Shown: piece after piece, positions 1 through 4,814 of the stretch
Layout of the letters: each line of letters opens with the position of its first letter
Numbering within the stretch: position 1 is the first letter of the stretch
The notes under the pieces: model-generated
What the model saw: only the letters and a program-made list of their open reading frames with translations
What the model was told of the DNA's origin: nothing
The model's database searches: none
NCBI GenBank assembly: GCA_002381695.1
Contig: DFXM01000035.1
Location: 19,723-26,276, forward strand
From: Clostridium sp. UBA4108
GTDB taxonomy: Bacteria > Bacillota > Clostridia > Clostridiales > Clostridiaceae
Direction of reading: 5' to 3'
DNA: 6,554 bases
Made by a program: the position numbers and the translations under genes

Positions 1-272
1 CTAAATCTTTTTAATATCTTTCTATGACGATACTCAGATAATACTAATGGTAACCCCATGACACCGCCTGCACATATTGCAATGGTTGATACCGCTGCAA
101 AAGATTGTTCCATGAATGTAAAATCTGCTCCAGAAAATGCGGGTTTATTGCCATAAATAACACCTAAAATAACAGTTACCAACACTGGCATACAGATTGC
201 AAAGATGAACATATCCATGCCCCTTAGTGATAACTTTAATTCAGTTTTTAACATTGATTTAAATACTTTCAT
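1..272 (-). CDS. ABC-2 type transporter permease, N-terminal part (runs off left edge)
   Basis: Membrane subunit of an ABC exporter, of which only the first 90 residues lie in the window. The protein begins MKVFKSMLKTELKLSLRG, a short basic cytoplasmic N-terminus typical of ABC-2 permeases. A hydrophobic segment follows at about residues 20-40 (MFIFAICMPVLVTVILGVIY), and a second begins near residues 60-80 (AAVSTIAICAGGVMGLPLVL). The start ATG (272-270) has a strong AGGAGG site just upstream and overlaps the last 14 bases of the ATPase gene, so the two are translationally coupled. By context it is the pore of the transporter powered by the neighbouring ATPase. The substrate cannot be read; drug or peptide export is the usual role of such MerR-linked pairs (inference). 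The family is usually about 230-260 residues long. Confidence 0.85.
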   Translation of the reverse strand, partial: MKVFKSMLKTELKLSLRGMDMFIFAICMPVLVTVILGVIYGNKPAFSGADFTFMEQSFAAVSTIAICAGGVMGLPLVLSEYRHRKILKRF

Positions 273-990
273 GATCCAACTCCTCCTCATCTACAAACCA
301 TAAATAAGCATCCTCAAATTTTTCATATGGACTCAGTGCTACTGCTTCTTCAACTGTTCCATAAAAATCTATTACTCCATTTTTTAAAATGCATATTTTA
401 TCACACAGAACCTCAACCTCATCCATGAAATGAGATGTTAAAAAGATTGTGAGTCCTTGTTTCTTTAAGTTTAATAAGCACTTCCACACATCTCTTCTAG
501 CCTTTACATCTAGCCCTGTTGTAAGCTCATCAAGGAATACTACCTCTGGGTTAGGAATTAACGCTAGGATAATAAATAATCGTTGCTTTTCACCTCCAGA
601 TAGTTCGCTTACTAGGTTTTTAACCTTATCTTGAAGGTGAAATTGCTCTAATAATTTATTGCAATCTAATGGATTTTTATAAAGAACTTCAGTTATTTCA
701 CACAACTCTTTCACTGTAATCTTATCTTGATAATTAGATTCTTGAAACTGAACCCCAACCTTCTGAAATAGCTGTTTTCTTTCTTTTTGAGGATTCATAC
801 CTAAGATAGATACCTGCCCATCATCAAAATTCTTTGTACCTAAAATACACTCTATGGTAGTACTCTTCCCTGCCCCATTTGCCCCAAGCAATCCAAATAC
901 CTCACCTTTCTTTACCGTTAAACTAACATTCTTCACCACTTGAACATCCCCATAGGATTTATAAAGATTATGAACTTTTATTACTTCCAT
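259..990 (-). CDS. ABC transporter ATP-binding protein (ABC-2 exporter type)
   Basis: Cytoplasmic ATPase that energises the adjacent ABC-2 permease. All nucleotide-binding motifs are present in 243 residues: Walker A GANGAGKST (36-44), Q-loop Gln83, signature LSGGEKQR (130-137), Walker B VVFLDE (150-155), D-loop TTGLD (157-161) and switch His187 in SHFMDE. The usual Pro after the Walker B Glu (DEPTTGLD) is Leu156 here, a small departure that leaves the catalytic Glu155 intact. The C-terminal ~40 residues form a short acidic tail as in CcmA/YhaQ-type ATPases. The ATG start is supported by AAAGGAGGG about 9 bases upstream. The gene follows the MerR gene by 51 bp and carries its own MerR-type promoter in that gap, so regulated expression is expected. 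Substrate unknown; efflux of a toxic compound is the best guess. Confidence 0.95.
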   Translation of the reverse strand: MEVIKVHNLYKSYGDVQVVKNVSLTVKKGEVFGLLGANGAGKSTTIECILGTKNFDDGQVSILGMNPQKERKQLFQKVGVQFQESNYQDKITVKELCEITEVLYKNPLDCNKLLEQFHLQDKVKNLVSELSGGEKQRLFIILALIPNPEVVFLDELTTGLDVKARRDVWKCLLNLKKQGLTIFLTSHFMDEVEVLCDKICILKNGVIDFYGTVEEAVALSPYEKFEDAYLWFVDEEELDHESI

Positions 991-1014
991 GTGTTATTCC
1001 CTCCTTTTGATAAA

Positions 1015-1049
1015 AGAATAACACCATCACAAAGTCTGGTGTTAAAGTG
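1015..1049 (-). promoter_or_regulatory. MerR-type promoter/operator of the ABC transporter genes
   Basis: On the minus strand a -35 TTAACA (1045-1040) and -10 TATTCT (1020-1015) are separated by exactly 19 bp, the overlong spacer that MerR-family activators correct by twisting DNA. Centred on the spacer is a perfect dyad, AACACCA-N10-TGGTGTT (1020-1043), the expected place for MerR binding. The -35 overlaps the TAA stop of the regulator gene (1044-1042). Transcription would start near 1008-1011, giving a leader of about 20 nt that opens with the ribosome binding site. A 25/32 identical copy lies before the regulator gene itself. Spacing and dyad are seen directly; binding by the neighbouring MerR protein is inferred. 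Confidence 0.75.
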
Positions 1050-1806
1050 TATAGTCTGTATTAAATTCGTTTTTCATAAATTCTAATTGCTTCAATATAC
1101 TATTTGCATTTTTTTCTGCATCACTTAAGGAAGTAAGAAGCTTATCACATGCTGTAACAATGTCCTCATCCTCTTTTGGCTTATTGATTACCTCTCTAAT
1201 ATCAATTTCCTTACTTTCTGATATGGCATTCATCATTCTTAAAATTGCTGAAAGAGAATAGTTAGCACAACGTAAGGTACGTATTATTTTCAATCTATTA
1301 ATATCACTTTCATTATAAACTCGATATCCATTCTGCTTTCTCTTAACAGTAAGTAAACCATTCATCTCCCAATTTCTTAATGTGTCTATTGTTACTTGAA
1401 GATAGTCTGCAGTCTGTTTCCTTGTAAAAAACATATCATTATCTTTAACATCTATCCCCAATAAAAGCTTCTTTGACAGCTCTATGGCTTCCTCTGCATT
1501 TTCTCGCTCTTGCTTTATCTGATTTATATAATCATTTGTACAGTTAATTGCTTCTTGAAACTTACCCTTAGCAGATAACTTAACGATATGAATTATCTTC
1601 TTTCTAAGCCCATTTTGTAGAACCTCTACTTTAAAGGCAGTTCTAGCAAGGTTAAACTGTTCTATATGATAGTCAGTAAATACTCTATAACCATTTGGTA
1701 GTCTATTCACCACTGGTATTAATTCAAGCTTTTCGTACAAACGCACAGTGTTGGAATGTACCCCAACTCTTTTAGCTACTTCTGCTGTTTTATATATCTT
1801 ATCCAT
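1042..1806 (-). CDS. MerR-family transcriptional regulator with two tandem MerR HTH domains
   Basis: DNA-binding regulator of 254 residues, probably controlling the downstream ABC transporter and itself. It contains two separate winged-helix MerR domains. The first (residues ~4-75) has KTAEVAKRVGVHSNTVRLYE and the wing NGYRVF. The second (~125-195) has TRKQTADYLQVTIDTLRNWE and the wing NGYRVYNESDINRL. Each is followed by a predicted long helix (~82-117 and ~217-245) of the kind that forms the MerR coiled-coil dimer interface. There is no recognisable effector-binding domain (no GyrI-like or TipAS domain) and no conserved Cys pair for metal sensing, so the signal is unclear. The ATG start has GGAGGTG about 9 bases upstream. 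The gene is codirectional with the ABC genes, 51 bp ahead of them, with no terminator between, so read-through is also possible. The MerR assignment is firm; the target and signal are inferred. Confidence 0.93.
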   Translation of the reverse strand: MDKIYKTAEVAKRVGVHSNTVRLYEKLELIPVVNRLPNGYRVFTDYHIEQFNLARTAFKVEVLQNGLRKKIIHIVKLSAKGKFQEAINCTNDYINQIKQERENAEEAIELSKKLLLGIDVKDNDMFFTRKQTADYLQVTIDTLRNWEMNGLLTVKRKQNGYRVYNESDINRLKIIRTLRCANYSLSAILRMMNAISESKEIDIREVINKPKEDEDIVTACDKLLTSLSDAEKNANSILKQLEFMKNEFNTDYTL

Positions 1807-1829
1807 ACTATTTGCACCTCCATGTTATT

Positions 1830-1864
1830 ATCATAACACTTATAGAAAGTCTGGTGATACAGTG
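1830..1864 (-). promoter_or_regulatory. MerR-type promoter/operator of the regulator gene (second copy)
   Basis: This copy of the element found before the ABC genes shares 25 of 32 positions with it, including an unbroken 11-base core AAAGTCTGGTG (plus strand 1847-1857; the other copy is at 1031-1041... offset 815 throughout). On the minus strand the -10 is TATGAT (1835-1830), and the aligned -35 position GTATCA (1860-1855) is weak, again with a 19-bp spacer. The dyad is poorer than in the other copy (AACACTT versus TGGTGAT arms). A start site near 1823-1825 would place the GGAGGTG ribosome binding site immediately inside the transcript. Best read as an autoregulatory site with lower intrinsic strength. 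Confidence 0.65.
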
Positions 1865-2056
1865 GAGAGTTTTATTTGTTTCTTGTTAAATTTTTAAAAA
1901 GTTTATACCCTTCATACTTTTTACCTAATGTACTTTTTCAATAGCTACCTTTAAGACTTATTTTTCATATAGAATTTTTATACTTACTTTAAATCCCTAA
2001 GTCTTAAATTGCCAAAATATCATAACGCCTAATTCTCTCCTTCAGAATATATCTTG
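1865..2056. other. Gene-free AT-rich spacer with a long-spaced inverted repeat
   Basis: No convincing coding frame is visible on either strand. The only structure seen is a perfect 11-bp inverted repeat, TTTAAGACTTA (1950-1960) and TAAGTCTTAAA (1998-2008), with 37 bases between the arms. It is not followed by a T-run and is not a clear terminator. Its role is unknown, and in such AT-rich DNA it may be a mobile-element scar. Confidence 0.4.
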
Positions 2057-2082
2057 AAAAAAGAAGCACCCATATTGGTGCT
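2057..2082 (-). terminator. Rho-independent terminator after the dehydrogenase pseudogene
   Basis: Read on the minus strand, the stem AGCACC / GGTGCT with a 6-nt loop (2082-2065) is followed at once by TCTTTTTT (2064-2057). It begins 17 bases past the stop codon of the dehydrogenase frame and separates that gene from the MerR unit downstream. Confidence 0.75.
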
Positions 2083-2099
2083 GTAAATTGAATATATTA

Positions 2100-2978
2100 T
2101 TATTTAACATTTGGCTCATTTAAGACTTCTTCAATATTTTTTAGAACTTTAATAGATAATCTCTCTCTTGCTTCTTTTGTCCAACCAGCTACCTTTTTAG
2201 ACAAGATTACATTAAAGTATTTTTCAAATTCATTTTTATAACTTCCAGCACCGTCTTCATCATAAATTGCATAATTTCCTTTTCTTTGTATCCATTCTAA
2301 AAATGCTGAAACTTCAAATGGAGTACCTAAAGAAGTATTAATCAATATTTTCCCATCACCGAACAAATCAAATTCATCTTTTCCAAGTATCACTGTATTT
2401 TTAGGTAAATGAATAGATATAATTTCTACTGTCTTTAGCAGTTCATTAAGTGGAAGATATTCTATTCCTTCCTTTTCAATGTCCATTTTTCTACTTCTAC
2501 TAAAATAATAAACCTTCATCCCAAAAGCGGATGCTATTTTTGCTAACATTCTACCTGTTGTGCCCATTCCAATTATTCCAATTTTCCTTTGTGTTAGCTC
2601 TACAGCTTCATTTCTCCACTGCTGCTCTCCTAACCCCTTAAGTAATCTTATTAATTCACTAATAATGAATTCAATTAATCCTTCATCTCCATAGTCTCTA
2701 ACTCCTCGAACTTCAATATTATTTACTCTTGCAATCTTAATATCAACATTTGCGGAATTTTCATCATAAAGGCTGCAGCACATTCCAATATATTTCAACT
2801 GCTTACAGTTTTCAATTGCTTTCTTACTTATCTGTGTATTTCAAGATACAAGTACACAATCGGCGTCCTTTATTCTATTAATAATTTCATTATCATTTTC
2901 TGGATAATCATCAAACGCCTCAATAGATTTTAAAAAAGCATTTAATACTGAAATTTTATTTACTAATACAGTTATTTT
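2100..2978 (-). pseudogene. Decayed D-2-hydroxyacid dehydrogenase-like NAD-dependent oxidoreductase
   Basis: A single reading frame of about 292 residues resembles the D-isomer-specific 2-hydroxyacid dehydrogenase family. The N-terminal part reads KITVLVNKISVLNAF and later KDADCVLVS. The Rossmann fold has GMGTTG (about residues 137-142 of the reconstructed protein), and the end is VAGWTKEARERL. Two lesions break it. A TGA at 2843-2841 stands in ...VLVS-stop-NTQIS..., where a Trp (TGG) is expected, so one G-to-A change suffices. The frame also has no ATG, GTG or TTG before that stop: a TAG (2981-2979) sits where the start codon should be, and no ribosome binding site is visible. The frame after the TGA remains open for 232+ codons, so decay looks recent. 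A TTG at 2798 has no ribosome binding site. The usual catalytic Arg (Leu in NTSLG) and His (Lys in SKKVAG) positions differ from the classic family, so it may be a divergent subfamily even when intact. Confidence 0.8.
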
Positions 2979-3018
2979 CTAGTATTATCAATTTGGATAA
3001 TATTAGAAAATAACGGTA
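2967..3018. repeat. Long imperfect palindrome at the lost start of the dehydrogenase gene
   Basis: Arms GTTATTTTCTAGTATTATC (2971-2989) and GATAATATTAGAAAATAAC (2996-3014) pair at 18 of 19 positions around a 6-base centre. After one mismatch, three further pairs extend it to 2967 and 3018. It lies exactly where the start codon and upstream region of the dehydrogenase pseudogene should be. It has no T-run and is too AT-rich to be a convincing terminator. It could be a small mobile-element end, a large operator, or the scar of the event that removed the start of the gene. Confidence 0.8.
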
Positions 3019-3030
3019 AACTTATGTTAT

Positions 3031-3051
3031 AATTAACTCGCTACGTTAATT
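3031..3051. repeat. Short perfect inverted repeat (7-bp arms, 7-bp centre)
   Basis: AATTAAC (3031-3037) and GTTAATT (3045-3051) flank TCGCTAC. It is one of a chain of dyads in the gap between the dehydrogenase pseudogene and the acetyltransferase. Function unknown; it could be operator-like. Confidence 0.5.
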
Positions 3052-3096
3052 CAAAATTGCAAAATAATGCCTGGTAAAAATAAAAAAGTTTTATTA

Positions 3097-3123
3097 TACA
3101 ATACTTTCCATCGAAGTATTGTA
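3097..3123. promoter_or_regulatory. Perfect dyad overlapping the acetyltransferase -35 region
   Basis: TACAATACTT (3097-3106) and AAGTATTGTA (3114-3123) form perfect 10-bp arms with a 7-base centre. The right arm overlaps the proposed -35 hexamer TTGTAA (3119-3124) of the acetyltransferase. Its position suits a repressor or activator site; the binder is unknown. Confidence 0.55.
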
Positions 3124-3147
3124 AATATAGAGTAATAATAGTATAAG
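3119..3147 (+). promoter_or_regulatory. Probable sigma-A-type promoter of the ZmaR-like acetyltransferase
   Basis: The -35 TTGTAA (3119-3124) and -10 TATAAG (3142-3147) are separated by exactly 17 bp. The predicted start near 3154 gives a leader of about 70 nt. The -35 lies in the arm of one dyad and the -10 at the centre of another, suggesting regulated rather than constitutive use. The match to consensus is moderate (4/6 and 5/6). Confidence 0.5.
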
Positions 3148-3162
3148 ATTTACTATTATTAC
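3132..3162. promoter_or_regulatory. Perfect 12-bp-arm dyad over the -10 region
   Basis: GTAATAATAGTA (3132-3143) and TACTATTATTAC (3151-3162) are perfect complements with a 7-base centre TAAGATT. The proposed -10 (3142-3147) spans the inner edge of the left arm and the centre, so a protein bound here would block RNA polymerase. With no adjacent T-run it is not a good terminator. Operator function is inferred. Confidence 0.55.
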
Positions 3163-3188
3163 CTTGAGAATTAGGCAATTTAAAGTAA

Positions 3189-3207
3189 ATCATTCATAAT
3201 AAATGAT
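3189..3207. repeat. Short inverted repeat in the acetyltransferase leader
   Basis: ATCATT (3189-3194) and AATGAT (3202-3207) have a 7-base centre and lie just upstream of the AGGAG site (3214-3218). It would form only a weak RNA hairpin. It is noted because it shares the 7-base centre spacing of the neighbouring dyads, but with 6-bp arms chance is a fair explanation. Confidence 0.3.
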
Positions 3208-3225
3208 AGATATAGGAGTGATAGA

Positions 3226-4299
3226 GTGATTAAATTAGATAGTAAAGAATTTAAGAAAATAACCCATTTAGTTAAATCTCAAGATGAATTATCAGTATTT
3301 TCTGTTATCAATGGTAAAAATCCTGGCGAGATATATGTAAACAACATTGATAATCCGACTGCAGCATTGATAAAGACTAGTGAGTGTAATTTAATTGCTG
3401 GTAGTCCAAATGATGAAATGTTTAATTCTGAGGTGTCTTCAGAATTGGATTTTTGGGATCCATTAGTTCCTGATTCTTGTGAATGGATGGAGAAAATACC
3501 AACTATTCATAAAAATCATTTCATTAGAAAATACAAAAGAAGGCATTATGTGTTATCTAGTGATAAATTTGTGGATTGTGATGCCACTTTGAAAGAAGGG
3601 TATACATTAGAAAAAGTTGATATATCTTTCTTAAGAGAAAATTCCTTTGAAAACTCAGAAAGAGTACTAGAAATATTGGCTGAAAATTGGGGTGACGATG
3701 AAAAGTTCGAAAAATATGGCACAGGGTATTTAATACGTGATGACAAGGTAATTGTGAGTTGGTCATTAAGTGATTGTAGTTTTAAAAAGACAATTGCAAT
3801 TGGGATACACACAGATGAAAGATATAGAAAAAATGGTTTTGGGAAAATAGCTGCTGCTGCGACTATTAGAGATTGCTTTACTAAAGGATACGAAAAAATT
3901 GATTGGCTTTGTGTAGATTCTAACAAAGGTTCAAGTGCAACTGCGGAAAAATTGGGATTTAAAGTTATTAATCATTATTATTCTTTCACTTCATATCCTC
4001 CAATTGAGAATTTAAAGGATTTATCTGAATCTGAATGGCACGAATGGGGTGAATATTTAGAAGATGCATCAAAAACTGAAGAACGTTTGATAATGGAATG
4101 TGTTTATGCTTATATAAAATCTAATGATGTTGAAAAAACTATTAATATTATGACAGATATTAAGCATAAGAAAATTGAACTAGATTATTTAAGATTTAAA
4201 AACTGGATTATTAAACTTCAAACCTATGGTATGTGTTCTAACTTTACTAAAAAAGCTTGGATTAATTTTTTAAATGAAAATATTCATCGTAATGCTTAA
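3226..4299 (+). CDS. GNAT acetyltransferase, GNAT_acetyltran (ZmaR-like) type, with helical C-terminal extension
   Basis: Predicted acetyl-CoA-dependent N-acetyltransferase of 357 residues in the cytoplasm. The acetyl-CoA pyrophosphate loop is RKNGFG (201-206, Arg/Gln-x-x-Gly-x-Gly), preceded by the beta strand AIGIHTDERY. The late motif NKGSSATAEKLGFKVINHYY (233-252) is typical of the fold. The N-terminal ~120 residues, including AGSPNDEMFN and the FWDPLVPDSCEWME segment, resemble the GNAT_acetyltran family that contains zwittermicin-resistance ZmaR. Residues ~262-357 are a charged helical tail; AYIKSNDVEKTINIM (~295-309) looks like a TPR-like helix, as seen after the GNAT domain in relatives. 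The GTG start is chosen because AGGAG lies 7 bases upstream and the N-terminus is otherwise complete. It is monocistronic: dyad-rich promoter region upstream, terminator downstream. Substrate unknown; a resistance role is possible but not shown. Confidence 0.88.
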   Translation: MIKLDSKEFKKITHLVKSQDELSVFSVINGKNPGEIYVNNIDNPTAALIKTSECNLIAGSPNDEMFNSEVSSELDFWDPLVPDSCEWMEKIPTIHKNHFIRKYKRRHYVLSSDKFVDCDATLKEGYTLEKVDISFLRENSFENSERVLEILAENWGDDEKFEKYGTGYLIRDDKVIVSWSLSDCSFKKTIAIGIHTDERYRKNGFGKIAAAATIRDCFTKGYEKIDWLCVDSNKGSSATAEKLGFKVINHYYSFTSYPPIENLKDLSESEWHEWGEYLEDASKTEERLIMECVYAYIKSNDVEKTINIMTDIKHKKIELDYLRFKNWIIKLQTYGMCSNFTKKAWINFLNENIHRNA

Positions 4300-4342
4300 T
4301 CTATATTGTATTTGCATCATATTTTTCATAAAAGATGTATCA

Positions 4343-4376
4343 AGGACTTACTTTATTACAGTAAGTCCTGTTTTAT
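4343..4376 (+). terminator. Rho-independent terminator of the ZmaR-like acetyltransferase
   Basis: A perfect 10-bp stem AGGACTTACT (4343-4352) / AGTAAGTCCT (4360-4369) with a 7-nt loop is followed by GTTTTAT. It lies 44 bases past the stop codon. Confidence 0.85.
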
Positions 4377-4472
4377 ATATATCGACAGTATTATAAATAA
4401 TTTTAAACTTATGCTTAAGAAAAAAACGACTAATCTAATTAATAGAGGTTTTTCATAGTGGACTTAACACCA

Positions 4473-4540
4473 TGCCTTTATCCAAATTTAGTAAAAATCG
4501 CACCTACTTGTGATAAGGTTCACCGTAACAATTATAACGT
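4473..4540 (+). repeat. Degenerate direct repeat, copy A (possible orphan IS21-type end)
   Basis: The core 4493-4524 matches 5987-6018 in the same orientation without gaps (24 of 32 bases). Both share AAAAATCGC at the left, ACTT-x-TGATA in the middle and TTCACC at the right. Weaker similarity extends outward (TTATC before the core, an AT-rich match after it). This copy is the more decayed and lacks the clear internal TCACTTAT repeat of copy B. The IS21 assignment rests on resemblance to ends of that family that carry repeated motifs and a TG terminus. It is tentative. Confidence 0.45.
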
Positions 4541-4561
4541 AGACTTTCAGGCATTATGCTT

Positions 4562-4606
4562 TAAAATTTGAAAGAGGATACTTCAAATAATACCCTCTTT
4601 CTTCTT
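4562..4606. terminator. Hairpin with A/T flanks, possible terminator (either strand)
   Basis: GAAAGAGGATA (4570-4580) pairs with TACCCTCTTTC (4591-4601) at 10 of 11 positions around a 10-base loop. On the minus strand it is followed by AAATTTTA, on the plus strand by TTCTTAAAT. Neither tail is a strong T-run. It could terminate minus-strand transcripts from the double-GNAT gene and the small ORF at 4633-4695, or act in both directions. Confidence 0.45.
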
Positions 4607-4632
4607 AAATATTATCACCCTACTCTAATTTA

Positions 4633-4695
4633 TTATGTAAATAAGTCATATGTCATATGGCTGCCACTACCATTCGTTAGTTTTTTAAGTTCCAT
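4633..4695 (-). CDS. Possible small peptide gene (20 residues)
   Basis: A short frame encoding MELKKLTNGSGSHMTYDLFT starts at an ATG (4695-4693) placed 6 bases after a clean AGGAG (4706-4702). It ends 32 bases before the hairpin at 4570-4601. Start site, spacing and following hairpin are what a real small gene would have, but 20 codons can arise by chance and I recognise no family. It could instead be the 5' end of a longer gene truncated by rearrangement. It lies downstream of, and codirectional with, the double-GNAT gene, with a 119-bp gap. Confidence 0.3.
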   Translation of the reverse strand: MELKKLTNGSGSHMTYDLFT

Positions 4696-4814
4696 TGTTT
4701 GCTCCTATTTTATTCTTCTCCTACAATGAACACTAGTTATATCTAACTGATGTGACTGTCATCCATAGCTCTGCGTAACAGCGACAAATGATAAAAATTC
4801 GTTAACTGAATTCG

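Larger units (their letters stand above)
4380..4814. other. Gene-poor region with decayed sequence
   Basis: About 430 bases hold no long open frame on either strand. They contain a degenerate repeat resembling an insertion-sequence end (about 4473-4540), a hairpin (4570-4601), a 7-base tandem duplication GTCATAT-GTCATAT (4645-4658), and a possible 20-codon peptide gene on the minus strand (4633-4695). The stretch just after the double-GNAT gene (4700-4814) shows no clear terminator close to that stop codon. The overall look is a mobile-element scar region. Confidence 0.5.

Noticed and set aside
449..634. 61-codon open frame on the plus strand
   Set aside because: It lies wholly inside the ABC ATPase gene on the opposite strand, is Ser/Phe-rich as antisense frames usually are, and has no family resemblance.
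1020..1043. Hairpin between the MerR and ATPase genes as a terminator
   Set aside because: No T-run follows on either strand, and the dyad sits in the 19-bp spacer of a promoter, so an operator is the better reading.
2841..2843. TGA in the dehydrogenase frame read as selenocysteine or programmed read-through
   Set aside because: The local context fits a Trp position (VLVS-W-NTQ) rather than a redox Cys, and the frame also lacks a start codon, so ordinary decay is simpler.
3546..3926. Open frames of 126 and 69 codons on the minus strand
   Set aside because: Both are antisense shadows of the ZmaR-like acetyltransferase gene, which has a strong ribosome binding site and clear GNAT motifs.
4474..4513. 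Short plus-strand frame MPLSKFSKNRTYL inside repeat copy A
   Set aside because: There is no ribosome binding site and it is only 13 codons. Copy B shows a similar short frame, but this follows from the shared DNA repeat rather than from coding.
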